From: Tetragonia tetragonoides
Taxonomy: Eukaryota > Streptophyta > Magnoliopsida > Caryophyllales > Aizoaceae
Direction of reading: 5' to 3'
DNA: 64,000 nucleotides
Assembly: GCA_038025085.1 (NCBI GenBank)
Contig: CM076150.1
Span: forward strand, 4,382,001 to 4,446,000
The translations under genes and the position numbers were made by a program. The notes under the pieces were generated by a model that saw only the letters and a program-made list of their open reading frames with translations, did not search any database and was not told where the DNA came from. How positions within the stretch are numbered: position 1 is the stretch's first letter; the number at the start of each line of letters is the position of its first letter. Of this stretch, positions 26,301 through 36,679 are shown piece after piece.

Positions 26301-28227
26301 AATTCCTCTCCAACCAGATGCATGCACAAGTAAATGCTTAACCTGTACAACTTATGAAAAGAATCAAAGATATTACCCAGATTTTATCAAAATCCATGAA
26401 CCCTTTGAACTCCAAAAAAATTGGGGGTGGGGCGTAATATATTTTCATAAGTTGGAATTTTACCCAGATCTAAGCTGGAATATGCTATATGAGTTGCAAA
26501 CTAGCAAGGTTTCTGCATGCCTTTTGGATAGGCACATGGATCACAAAAAGCATAGGTCGCCTCTTGATATACAGGATCAGACATTGGTAGTGTGGTTAGA
26601 AGGTAATGGCGAGGTGTTATAGCAATGCACCAATGCATCTTCAGAAAAAAAAAAAAAAAAAATTCACCCTGCAGAAGGGCATGAATAGCATGCACCATTT
26701 CTAGTTCAAATTTTCTCTATTGCAATGAACAAAATGCACCCTGCTCTGGTAGTGAAAGGCAGAAATATTTTACAGATGAAGATCCATAATTTTTCAAGTA
26801 GTTTGACGTGTAATGAAATTTTGCAACAGAAAAGGCTGTTCAATTGAGCCATTTATCGTCAAGCACATGAACGTGTTGCAGAGGTTTGACTGTCTTGATT
26901 CTCCCAAAAGATTTTTCCACCCGCTTTACAACATCTCTCATACTGACCCTATAGAACTAGTACTCTATCAAAACAAGCAATATCATCTCTACAAGGATAT
27001 TTAGTTTTCTGAACTTCTAAGATAATGTGAAAGCCAATAGATAGTAATTATGTCCATTTAGCATGTATCACCAACATCACCAGTGACCACTGGCGAAATG
27101 TTATAACGCATAAACATTCGCTTGACATCATTCCCTGTAGAATCTCTTACCCATTTGATCTTACCCATTTCTTTCCTTTTTTACTCACTTTCTCTCTCCT
27201 TTACTCCAACTTTGTTTCAAACCAGTTAAACTACATTTATTTTGGTCCATCTCAAAAAATTGATTGTCCTAAACTGTAAATCAAATTCAACATCATTACT
27301 AAGCTTGCCCATCATCAAATGTTATGCATCATTGCCATACACTCTCCAATCATTGGACAGGGTTTTTTCGCAATTCTTTTTCTAAGCGTCTGTGCCTTGT
27401 TAACTAGGACAATCATCCTAAACTGATGGACTTACACATGTTCATTTCGAGTCAAAGGTACAAACCGCATGACACATTCCACGGGTGTATTTGGCAATCA
27501 TAGCATCCTGCAGTTTGCCCGTGCGGGTGGTTGTGAGTTACAAGCCTTTGGTTTTGAAATCCTTTTAACTCAATTCTTTGTACAAACTTAATTTGGAACA
27601 AAACTATTATTTTTCACAATAGTCGTCTACTTAATTATCAGAACTGATAACAAAAAACTAAAAACCAAAACATAAATTACTAATGCAAAACATAACTCTC
27701 AAGTCTCAGCCACAATCATTACCCAAAAACGAAACTCAATTCTACTCAATTGAACTAACCCATCAAATTTAACAACATTAAATTAAACCTATGATCAAAC
27801 AAAAGAAAGCTCAAATGAAACAAAACCAAACCTGTCTAAAAATGGCGTCAGAGCTAAGAGGACTCTCCTTAATCTTCCGATGAGCAGGAGAAGAAGGTCG
27901 ATACGAGTATTTAATAACCGTCTCAAAATCCTGAGCTCGAGCACCACCGCCATTAACATCCCTAATTTCACCACCACCACCGCCATTAACCTCCCTAATT
28001 TCACCACCACTACTTCCTAACAAGGTTTCGGAATTAATCCGATCACCGCTATCTCCGCCATCGCCGATCCTGTCACCTTCATCTTTCGTCGCTTTTTTCG
28101 CCACCTCCGATTCATCCTCCATGAACGTGGTTACGGCGGTGGTGGTCGCGGTGGTTCTCCGGCGAAGGGAAAATTCTGTCGCCGTTGTTGTCGCGCCGAC
28201 GGTCTCCGGTGAATCGGAGATCGCCAT
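14355..28227 (-). CDS. DGAT1: Diacylglycerol O-acyltransferase 1 (16 exons, complete)
   Basis: MBOAT-family ER membrane enzyme that transfers an acyl group from acyl-CoA to diacylglycerol, the committed step of seed-oil triacylglycerol synthesis. Exons in transcript order: 27832-28227, 25917-25997, 25727-25800, 25535-25610, 24202-24269, 22247-22370, 21406-21492, 20167-20268, 19911-20047, 17641-17722, 17498-17518, 16540-16602, 16026-16073, 15618-15680, 15461-15514, 14355-14459. They total 1581 nt, or 526 aa plus TGA, close to the 520 aa of the Arabidopsis protein. The variable Gly/Thr-rich N-terminus is followed by [28 protein letters not shown] sequence ending at residue 132. Then come [27 protein letters not shown] at 397-403 and the catalytic-type His452 in IFHELC. 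The end reads [10 protein letters not shown]. Exon 11 is a 21-nt microexon encoding YWRMWNM. No broken frame, so it should be functional. Confidence 0.97.
14460..15460 (-). other. DGAT1 intron 15
   Basis: A 1.0-kb intron. A plus-strand frame of 123 residues (14965-15336) crosses it but shows no domain and reads through a T-rich tract. I regard it as chance. Confidence 0.6.
17965..18799. mobile_element. Stowaway-like MITE in DGAT1 intron 9, split by a LINE
   Basis: The left end ctccctccgtccataacata (17967) pairs with the right end tattatgggacggagggag (finishing at 18797). Both are flanked by TA (17965-17966 and 18798-18799). TA target duplication plus ctccctccgt termini is the signature of Tc1/mariner-related Stowaway-type MITEs. 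Without the inserted LINE piece the element would be about 280 bp, a normal MITE size. Confidence 0.8.
18117..18668 (+). mobile_element. 5'-truncated LINE 3' end nested in the MITE
   Basis: Flanked by aatgaag on both sides (18110-18116 and 18669-18675), with a short A-run at the right end as in LINE integration. The sequence encodes the C-terminal zinc-binding RT-associated region (zf-RVT type): CSLC then HLFLWC, then [20 protein letters not shown] and [15 protein letters not shown], ending at a stop near 18587. One in-frame TGA at about 18231 breaks it. Related 3' ends occur at 26070-26321 (minus) and, more decayed, near 19330-19720. Confidence 0.8.
19330..19720 (+). mobile_element. Decayed second copy of the same LINE 3' end
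   Basis: The run ggcttggcgcatccttttc and then a stretch translating as K(R/I)LWRNAF...[10 protein letters not shown] parallels the [22 protein letters not shown] region of the copy at 18117-18668. It also has ggcaactgaattgttttgggct, parallel to the block after it. Several frameshifts. It lies in DGAT1 intron 9, 0.6 kb from the younger copy. Confidence 0.5.
20490..20830 (+). mobile_element. LINE ORF2 C-terminal debris in DGAT1 intron 8
   Basis: Translates, with frame breaks, as A(T)VYEVWRERD followed by a Leu/Phe-rich tail, resembling the end of plant LINE ORF2 proteins (IYHIWRERN). A GA-rich microsatellite (20537-20566) lies inside it. No target duplication identified. Confidence 0.35.
22371..24201 (-). 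other. DGAT1 intron 5
   Basis: A 1.8-kb intron between the LYPVYVIL and CGSAVLYGV exons. A plus-strand frame of 121 residues at 23126-23491 has no recognisable domain. No repeat with defined ends was found. Confidence 0.6.
24740..25145 (+). mobile_element. Copia-type LTR remnant in DGAT1 intron 4
   Basis: The words gagagtctctcttggagtgg, ttgtaactctagagtgagg, cgtgtaatcttgattgagat and ggctgaaccacgtgaaa, then ttgtgtgtcctgtgttatc, follow the order of R/U5 in plant Ty1/copia LTRs. A taccaaca-like end lies near 25128. No internal coding region or second LTR is seen, so it is a solo or truncated LTR, antisense to DGAT1. Confidence 0.5.
26052..26339 (-). mobile_element. 5'-truncated LINE with 18-bp target duplication, DGAT1 intron 1
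   Basis: The target duplication atgcacaggtaaatgctt (26052-26069) recurs as atgcacaagtaaatgctt (26322-26339), one mismatch in 18. On the minus strand the 252-bp insert ends in an A-run next to the left duplication. It translates to [14 protein letters not shown] with flanking breaks, the same protein end as the LINE at 18117-18668. This fits 5'-truncated target-primed insertion. Confidence 0.85.
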
Positions 28228-28640
28228 TGGAGAAATTCGAAGGTTCTACGAAGTCCCAGAGAGATGATAAGAGAGAGGAGAGAGAAAATGGGTCATGCAA
28301 GCAAAGCAATGAAAAGGGTTGGAAAAGATGGAATTGAAATGGAAGTTGATAAGATTTTGATTTGGTAAAAGAGGGAATAATAATTTATTTATTTTTTTTG
28401 CAATTAAAATGAAAGATAGGGAGTACTTCCACGAGGAGAGAGAAAAAAAAAAAGAGAAGAATTCGAGAGAAATGGAGAAGATTGGAGAATGAAGGCGGTA
28501 ATGTAAATTAAATATGTTTGTTTGTTTTTAGTGTGTGTGTGTGTTTTGGTTTAATGGAGATTCAGAGAAGTGCAGACTTGCAATGCAGGGGAAGAGAGAG
28601 AGAGAGGAGAGAGGAGAGAGGAGAGAGAGAGAGAGTGACG
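28228..28640 (-). promoter_or_regulatory. DGAT1 5' UTR / promoter-proximal GA-rich region
   Basis: Directly upstream of the DGAT1 ATG. Purine-rich stretches include gagagagagaggagagagg-type runs at 28597-28636. GA-rich or CT-rich 5' UTRs are common in plants. No TATA box can be assigned with confidence. Confidence 0.4.
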
Positions 28641-29100
28641 TTGATGTAATTATATGGAGTTTAAAGAAGGATGATGATGATGCAAATGGGCGAAATGAAA
28701 TGAGTTAATTAGTACGTAAGTTAAGGTTAAGGTGATTAAGGTGTGTGCACGTATGGGGATTGGAGAAGGTCAAGGTGAAGATCGTCGCATTTGGCGTCAA
28801 CCCACCGCCATGGACAAAAGTCACAAAACCCAACAAAAGAGGGAAAGTGGGAAGGGAAATTTGTACTAGATCTCTTTTTTAAGATAAGAAAAAGATGGCG
28901 ATGCTAACAGCTAATAGCTCTTTCTCTCCAGGGTGACTCCTACTCTATTTTCTAAAATTTACAAATATCAATTTATTCTAAATCAGTTTATCTTATATGA
29001 CATGATAATATTAGGGTATTAATCTGCTGCTTTTTTACCTTGTCGAAAAGTATGGTTGATTATACAAGGGGATATCAGACATCGTGCTAGGTATCTTCGT
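28641..29100. other. Intergenic, upstream of DGAT1
   Basis: No gene or bounded repeat seen; likely to include distal promoter of the minus-strand DGAT1 gene. Confidence 0.4.
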
Positions 29101-29109
29101 GCATCAATC

Positions 29110-29270
29110 ACAATATTGGAAATATTTCAAGGTATACTAATCTCTCCCCTCATTGCCTGAATGACAATAAAATTGTCGTCTTCCTTCTGAATATACTTAT
29201 ATTCAGCTTCGACTGTCGCTCGAATCCCATTTCACATAGCAATAGCTTCAGCTACTAGCCTACTAGGATA
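29110..29270 (-). pseudogene. RNase H-like (RVT_3 type) retroelement fragment
   Basis: The minus strand reads LVAEAIAM(stop)NGIRATVEAEYKYI, then EDDNFIVIQAMRG. This follows the pattern AEA-x-A-x-(R)-G ... E-x-D ... VI-x-A of RNase H-like domains attached to plant LINEs or their cellular relatives. One stop codon interrupts about 40 residues. No insertion boundaries found. Confidence 0.4.
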
Positions 29271-29683
29271 TCATTTCTCCTTTTAATACTTTATTTTACT
29301 AATTAAATTAATTTTTAGGAAATTCAACTTTCAATTTATCAACTCATCATAATAATCTGAATTTTTTAAAATTTGTTTTAAATAATTACGTTTTTAAATT
29401 TGGTGTCGCGTAATAGAGTGGTTGAGTGCATCCAAGTTGACAGTAAAGTTTTATGATGTAAGGTGTACCATTATTATTTGCATATATTATTATCAACTCG
29501 AATTGATTATTGTGATCAAACAATAACCATTCCCAAATATAGCTATGATAGATATTTAGATAGGATTAATGAGAATTACTAATAATATGGAGAAGGTTGT
29601 GGTTAAAATAATGGAAGAGACATTAGTAATCTGTTACTCACTTGTACATATAAGCTTATATAAAGTCTTGATGGTATTCAATT

Positions 29684-29686
<3 letters not shown>

Positions 29687-29727
<41 letters not shown>

Positions 29728-29987
29728 TGAGGGTGTAAGTGAATGGCGACCGAGGCACCCCCCTACTACATCATGTTCGGACTCTCGTGTTTAATAGCGA
29801 ACATTTCAGACTAGTTGAACAACCAGCGCAAGTACTGGCCCCGTCAACGTAGCATCAACAAGGGGCTAGTATAGTTCCTAGAAGCCAGTAGACACAAGGC
29901 ATGGGGGGAATGAGGATTTGAACCCATGACTTTGCCTTACCAAACCACTTGGGATTAAGCTTGGAGCCACTAGATCACCACCTTTGT
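29687..29987 (-). mobile_element. tRNA-derived SINE, complete, with target duplication
   Basis: Flanked by tggtattcaattgag at 29672-29686 and 29988-30002. On the minus strand it starts with a tRNA-like head. An A-box-like segment, gatctagtggctccaagc, lies near 29957-29975, and a B box, gggttcaaatcc, at 29914-29925. It ends in a long A tail (the T-run 29687-29724 on plus). Related fragments lie at 9924-10060 and 13640-13690. Confidence 0.85.
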
Positions 29988-30012
29988 TGGTATTCAATTG
30001 AGATGGAACAAA

Positions 30013-30257
30013 GAGGATGAGGTGGGAACACAAGTGGTAAGTGCCCCACACTCATAATCCAGTGGTCAGGGATTCAAATCTTTATCTATGTAGGGAGAAT
30101 AAATTCTCCTCTACCTTTCTTTGTATGGAGGATCTCCTCCTCTACTTGAGCCTATCAGCCTATCAAATATTGATTGACTTGCCTGATGTGGCACGTGTAG
30201 TTTACGAGCTATTACATGCGTCCTTGTAGCAACAACCAAATAAATAAATAAATAAAA
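30013..30257 (+). mobile_element. Second tRNA-derived SINE, adjoining the first
   Basis: Flanked by agatggaacaaa at 30001-30012 and 30258-30269. Its head contains ggtgggaacacaagtggtaag and a B box, gggattcaaatc, at 30069-30080. It ends in (aaat)n-type repeats. Its left target duplication begins at the last two bases of the first SINE's right duplication, so the two insertions are contiguous. Confidence 0.75.
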
Positions 30258-30660
30258 AGATGGAACAAAAGTACTCAACATACAATGTGCATTTCTTTCT
30301 TGTCATAACATCCTTTTTGGAAAGAACTTTTTCTCTCCATTTATATGGATGACCCACAATAATCTTTACATTATTTAGATAGTAAAGTAAATAATGGTTA
30401 AATGATCGACTTAGCCTTTTTAACATATGTGCATGTCTCCCTGTTTCCGTCTCTTCGCACATAGGCATGTCCCTTTTATCTGGTAATCTATTTCACAAAA
30501 ATAGGGGAACTTGAGAGTTTTAATCCTTTCCAAAATCTTTATGTGTGTATCATTTTGCAATGTAAAGTTGTTTCTGAAATGAATGGAGTCTTTTTGCAAT
30601 AAATTTCTTACTTGTCCAAATTTAACCCATCTGACCATCTCTAATTATTCAAGTTTGGTA

Positions 30661-31500
30661 GTCTTCTTCCCCCCCCCCCCCCCTTCCCTTCTTCCCTAAA
30701 CAATTGGTGTAAATTGATGTACTAAGCACTCTTGTTATGATCACATAGGAAAGTGACACTACTAGAGACTCAAGGCCGTTTCTGGACATAGGCTGGAGGT
30801 GCGACCGCCCAGGCCCATCGTTCAAAGGGGCCCAAAAATTAAACGAAAATTTTAATATATAAAAAAAATCTGCAATTAATCAACATACAACTTGTTCTAG
30901 TTTAGTGGCACTGCGTGAACAGTCTCCACTTTTCCTTACCCAGGTTCAAATCTGGGGAGCCTTTTTTTATTTTTTTTTATTTTTTATTTTTTATGTATCT
31001 ATTCTTATTTATAGCTTGTTTAAGGCAATAGAAATACTAGCCCAATATAAAATAAATAGGAAAACGTTTATACATATACTTACCAAGTATAAAAAGATAT
31101 AAAAAAATTACGTGAAATCTCCCTATTTAATGGATATGGACTTAAACCCGCGTCTTTTTTGACACAAATAGAGGATGTATCACCACAATACCTACCCTAG
31201 TTCAAGTAAATAGGTTATTGATACCCTACGGGTAAACCTGGCAAACGGGTCGATCCGACAGGTTTTGGGTGAGGTCGGTTACGGGTTAATTTTTGGGTAA
31301 AATCCAACCACTTTTTAGTTCATTTTCCTGAGATGTAAGGGGATTTGGGTTGAGAAAATTTTATTGAGACCCAAAAAAAACTAGTCGGAATGAAGTTTCG
31401 GATCATGGCAACGTTTAACATCTCTATATAGGGCCCTCATTTTTTATTCGCCTTAGGGCCTCAAAAATGCTAGGGACGGGGCTCTAGAGTTCATACCCTA
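30661..31500. mobile_element. Eroded DNA-transposon-like segments
   Basis: Contains a C-run (30670-30683). A block with ggcccaggcccatcg and aaaggggcccaaaaatt is followed by its counterpart gccttagggcctcaaaaatg and agggacggggctctag near 31450-31485, reminiscent of non-autonomous hAT/MULE ends. Near 31230-31290 a second motif, acctggcaaacgggtcgat, resembles the start of the hAT element type at 53391-53957. Boundaries are not defined. Confidence 0.3.
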
Positions 31501-31504
31501 GTAG

Positions 31505-31624
31505 TGCCAATGAACAGTGGCAACTTGCTAATTTATTAACAACATGCCAATGAGAAGTGGCAACCTGCTAATTTATGAACAACATGCCAATGAGCAGTGG
31601 CAACTTGCTAATATGTTAACAATT
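31505..31624. repeat. Three-copy 40-bp tandem repeat
   Basis: Units begin tgccaatga at 31505, 31545 and 31585, exactly 40 bp apart, with 2-4 differences between units. No spacers are present, so it is not a CRISPR-like array. Confidence 0.95.
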
Positions 31625-31859
31625 ATAACATAATACTCTTTGATTAGATAAATCCCAAGATTACGTATAAATGGATTGACTTGGGGCCCTTATTTTCTTT
31701 TTCTTTTTCTTGAAACATATAGTTTGAAAGAGGGCAAATGAAATGAAAAAGAATCACGGGTCATGGAAATCAATGACACCTTGATATTTGAGATTTATCC
31801 ATGCATCTGAGAAGTGCATATCAGATTGTAGATGGTCTTACTGATAGAATGCATTTCAT

Positions 31860-33300
31860 GAGACACAAGAAGGGGGGTTGAATTGGATCTCCAATTTTTG
31901 GCTAATTTTCGTTTCTGATGGAAAAGGACCAACCACAAGAAGAGTGTTCCCTTGGTTGTTCCTATTGGACAGAATATAGTGCGGAAACGTGATAAAGATA
32001 GAGTAAAGGAGACACGATATTTTAGCGTGGAAACCATCTAAGGCTCAGTTTGGATGTAAAACCACGACCCACCTTAGTGGGATTTCTCAAATACTTTCTC
32101 TTATTATTTGAGCCAAACTCATGTACATAGCTTATACTCCTAAGACTAAGTACACACGCACCAACAAGCTCTTGTTGGCCAAAGAGTTACTTCTCACTCA
32201 CTTTAATGTGTTTCACCTCCTTGTTACTCCACCTCCTCGATCTTGTGATTTTCACTCACCAAGCTAACTCTAACTTGGATTTACGCCGAACTCCCTCAAG
32301 CTCGCAAAGTTCACAAACTCCCTCAAGTTTTTAAACTAACTCTTTTTACACAACTCCCTCAAATTGGTAAGGCTCACAAACTCCCTCAAGTTTTAAGCAC
32401 TCTCTTTCTCCCACAACTCCCTCAAGTTGGAAATAACACAACTTGACTCAAGTTGTCAAGCACTCAACAACATACTCACAAGTTGCCAAGTTACAACTTC
32501 ACTCAAGTTGCCAAGCCCTCACAAGCTAACTCTAGCTTGGAAAACACTCTAAGAAAATAATACAATTTAACCTTTAAATGCTTCTAGCAAAGCTAATGAA
32601 AGGTTACAAATAAATCCTAAGTGCCAAAGAATCGGATTTGAGAAGTGAACAATGCAGGGGAACAGCTGCTGGAACAAGGTCAGAAAACTGTTTTACTTCA
32701 CTAGAAAATATATGACGATTTTACTCAAGTGAAGGAAGGAGGATTTTGCCTTGAAAGGTTTTCAATAAAGCTCTGAGCATTCCTCCTTGGAAAATCAGTA
32801 GCACAAGCTCCCATTTATATAGGAGAGGCCACAATCACTTTATGTTAAAGTAGCCAAAAGTTAAAGCACTCTATTATCAACTTTACACAATGCTAAAGCT
32901 TTCATGTGATGTCTAGCCCACATTTGGGAGCCAAATGTTGGCTAAACCACCAGCCAAGAATCTTTGCATTAGGTAGAGTTTTATGGACAAACTTTTGGCA
33001 TTTTTAATGAAAAAGCATAAAGTGAATCTTTTGAAAACAAAACCTTAACCCATGCTAATACTTTCATGTGACCTTAGACCACATTTAGAGAGTTAAATGT
33101 TGGCTAAGAAATCAGATGAGAATACTTGCATTGGGTAAAGTTTATGGGAAAGCTTTTGACATTTTTTATGAAAAAACATAAAGTGAAAATATTGGAAATT
33201 AAACCTTAACATAAGCTAAAACTTTCATGTGATCTTAGGCTACATTGGGGAACCCAAATAGCCTTTAAAAATCAGAAAGTTTAAGCACATGTGAAGGTTG
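31860..33300. mobile_element. LTR-retrotransposon-like sequence with internal repeats
   Basis: The words ggggggttgaattgg, tttagcgtggaaacc and aaccacgacccacc resemble LTR/leader sequence of plant Ty1/copia elements. From 32280 to 32530 the words actccctcaag and caagttg recur many times. At 32830-33280 a ~161-bp unit is repeated about 2.5 times: ttcatgtga recurs near 32901, 33063 and 33224. No gag or pol reading frame is present. The element type is inferred from words only. Confidence 0.4.
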
Positions 33301-34318
33301 CTTGTTCAACATAAAGTTAGCACAAGGCTCCATAAAAAGATTCCCATAAAGTGCTTTATTCTAACCCATTTGAACACTCAAGCTTTTGCCTTGTAAATCA
33401 ATGTTTTTGTAGTTGGAAATCTGGTGAATAAATTTAAGAAGCCTACAAAAAATATTTTAAAGAAAAGTTGAGTTAAAATCGAATTTTTATTTTTAATAAA
33501 AATGTTTACCACGTCTGGGCAAGGGAACATGGTATTGACGCTGGTCCCTTTGCACCAGAAACTTCGATTTTGATTTTTTGTTCCCAAAATCAATTGTTTC
33601 ACTTCTATGATTTCGAATCTAATAAGGTACATACAAGACATCTAGGAAGCCAAACACTTGATCTTCATTTGTATCTTCAAACTTCCTTGGTCTTGTCATC
33701 ATCTAGCCATCCTTTAATGTTGTCACTCTTTTGAGTTTCATATGCACATCTTTGAACTCCATGTATATTGAGCTATACCTCTTTTGGGCTACAACACATT
33801 GCTCATACAAGACATTAGTACATATGTGCATAAGCTCATTGGTTTGTCAATCATCAAAACACATATAGCTCAACACTTACAAAACAAGGAGTCATAACTT
33901 GGTCGTAATTTTTATTTATTCTTGAAGTATTGGTAAATGATCATTAATTTTTTCACCTTGTACATAGTACATGATTGCAACTCTAAATCCAACCTTTCCT
34001 AGAAGATGCGGCGTTGGGCTTGAATGATACTGGCAATACACAAGTGCCTTTAAAAGCTTATGTTGTAGCTACTTTGTAATTATAACTTAGTTGATGAAAA
34101 AATTGAGAATTACTTATCAAACAAAAGATTTATGGGTCATTGTATACGAGGGTAGACAGAGAGGGTCGTTATTCTTATGGTTTGACTCTCATCTAGCACT
34201 GTAACTGTAACGCAGGCTAAATTAAATTTTCAACAAAGTTAGCCATACCCCATGGATTTAGCATCCCTAATCTATGTGTCATCCACATACCCATAATACC
34301 CCCTAAAATCCCGAATAA
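33301..34318. other. Intergenic, no gene seen
   Basis: AT-rich with short frames only. No domain or bounded repeat recognised. Confidence 0.4.
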
Positions 34319-34319
34319 G

Positions 34320-35645
34320 AGTGTGTTTGGATACAACTATTTGATTTGAATATCATGAATTCAAATCAAAAATTTGAAATTTTGCAAATTCAATTCAATT
34401 TCATTGTTTGGCAAAATCAGGAATTTCAATTTAAAAATTTGAAATCCTAACTTTATTGTTTGGGAAACCTAAAATTTTCAATTCTAAAATTCAGTCTCCT
34501 ACTAATTGAGTCACTATACCCTGTTAAACCTAAAATGCATAACTTTACTCAGAGTTACAAAGACTAACCATGAAAAAAAAATCTCAACTAAAAAAAAGTT
34601 GTATTAAAAAGTATGAAATTGCCAGTACGACCTATGACATGAAACTCAATTTACAAGTTAAATGTCCAATAACCATGATCAATTATGTTTCCAGAATAAA
34701 AAAATGGTTTTCAATCTAACGCCAGTTCTTTGGAATTTTAGAACATGTTTTCCAAGCAGCAAGCTACCACAAAGCAAGATGTCCTGACCAATGAAATTCA
34801 GTCAAAAGGAGAAAACTTGAACAAAAACCAATTCTCCAAGTGTAATCAGATAATTAGAAGGGGAGATGAAGTATGGCCTTCAGATTGGAGAATGATAACT
34901 AAATTGAAGCCTTCATTAGATCTAAAGCTACAATGATTATCTGATAAAAATACTCAACCCCCGTTCATTCACCATCATCAAACATCTCTTCACCTTCTCA
35001 ATTTTTCCGGCGAGCATTCCATCAGCGAATATAGAATACGGTGGTTGAAGAACCGATTGAGCAGTGGTGATGACTTGGGCGGTGGTGGCGGCGGATCGAG
35101 ATCGAGGCGGTGGTGGTGGAGGATCGGAGATCGAGGCGGTGGTGGTGGAGGATCGGAGATCGAGGCAATGGTGACGGCGGATCAAAATCGAGGCGATGGT
35201 GACGGCGGATCAAATCGAGGAGGTGGTGGTGGCCAACAAACGAGCCAAGAAGATGACGGTGGCGATGAGGTGGTTGTGGTGGTGGTGAAGAATTAATGTT
35301 GACATTGGTGGTGGATAAGCCGTGAATTTAGGGTGATAGGTGGCAAAGTATACAGAAAAGGTTGAGAGCGAGGAGAGAGAGAAACAGTCGACAAAAAGGG
35401 AGAGAGAGAGAGAGAGAAACAATAGATAAAAATAGTTGGGGGAGGAGAGAGACTATAATTTTGGGCTGGAAAATTTGAAATTTACTGGATTCTATTGTAT
35501 ATTTCAAATAGAGGCTCTAAAGGCTTTTTACAATTCAATGAGGATTTGGCCCAAATTCAATTTTCAAATTATTAGTGTATCCAAACACCTGATTTGGGCC
35601 AATTGGGGAATTTGAAATCAATTGGCCATATCCAAACAGGCCATA
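34320..35645. mobile_element. Non-autonomous DNA transposon-like segment (~1.3 kb)
   Basis: The left end gtgtttggatacaac... leads into a stretch full of aatttgaaat and caattcaattt words. The right end has the mirror pattern aatttgaaatcaattgg, finishing in ccatatccaaacagg. Terminal tgtttggata with inverted AATTTGAAAT-rich subterminal DNA is typical of abundant plant non-autonomous elements. No transposase frame. The exact ends and target duplication could not be set. Confidence 0.45.
35080..35290. repeat. GGT/GAT-rich minisatellite
   Basis: Units of about 29 bp (ggatcggagatcgaggcggt followed by ggtggtgga) repeat two to three times, then degenerate into gatggtgacggcggatc units. Glycine-rich and His-rich frames here are artefacts of the repeat. 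Confidence 0.85.
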
Positions 35646-36064
35646 AGTCAAAAATGTCATTCATCTCACAGTGGGTAATATAACCCCCTAGTATAACAAT
35701 CACTACCCTTAAATTTTGGTAGCCTAACTGTCATTACCACTAGATTGGTTAACAAGTTCCTCGTAATCAGATAACTTCGTTTGCCAGGAAAGTACCAAAC
35801 ACCTATTTTCGGACAAACCAAAAAGTTCTGAAAACATACGTCATGTTTTGGCATATTCTGATTGTAGCTTTCAGTTTTGTTTGACAATTGAATTAGTAAC
35901 TGGAACATAAAGCATTGGTAGTTTGGTATAAATACAAAGTCAAATATATAGAACTTTTTTTTTTTTGAGAGGGAATATATAGAACTTAACCACCACGGAT
36001 ACTGACGGCTTTGCTTATGGCAGACGTCTTTATATTACCAATTTATTGTCATGGTCAGCATCAA

Positions 36065-36070
36065 TTTATT
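36065..36070 (-). other. Possible polyadenylation hexamer of THO6
   Basis: AATAAA on the minus strand about 610 bp past the THO6 stop codon. Another AATAA-like word lies near 36043. Either could end the transcript. Confidence 0.3.
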
Positions 36071-36679
36071 CTGGGTGGAAATTTGACCTCTCTAAATTCA
36101 GTAAGAGGTTTATATAATCCATCAAAATTAGGTGTTGAACCATCGTAGTCATGCGCACAAAGATGGAGCTCAAGTCTCTGTCCAAAAGAACATGCGTTGG
36201 GATGCATTGCTCACCGTGTCCGTAAACAAAGCTTCCACATCGGTTAAACCTCATCTACAGCTTAAGCAATCGGTTATGTATCGTTTGTTTTACATGTAAA
36301 TTAAGGCACGACGCTTCTAGTGAAAACATCTAAGTAATGGATTGGATGAACCTCCGAGCATAATCCCCCAGGTAATGACTGTCAGTGACAGCCACGCCTT
36401 CCATGGAATCTGGGACATGAAAAGGAAGTGCGACCTATGCCCTTCCATCTCCCATCTTGGTACTTACGCAGCTCATATAACTGATAGCTCTTCCTGCTCG
36501 AATGCCTGGACAGACTGTTCATGGTTTCGTTCAAAGATGGTTGCTAGAACAGCCTTTTCTCTGGAAAATGTGCAACTTCCAGCCATCGCCAAGTTCAGAA
36601 GTCAACCATGATCGATTCAGAACATTCTTTAGAAACCTTGGTATCCACAACAATAGTAAACTGCATCATGGTATGCTAA

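Noticed and set aside
29914..29985. tRNA gene candidate on the minus strand
   Set aside because: Head of a SINE with a poly(A) tail and a 15-bp target duplication.
31505..31624. Regular short repeats suggesting a CRISPR-like array
   Set aside because: Units are directly adjacent with no spacers, in plant nuclear DNA.
35045..35296. Glycine/arginine-rich frame that looks like an RNA-binding protein
   Set aside because: It is a translation of a GGT/GAT minisatellite inside a non-coding transposon-like segment.
36066..36254. 62-residue minus frame beyond the THO6 stop
   Set aside because: Falls in the expected 3' UTR and has no motif.
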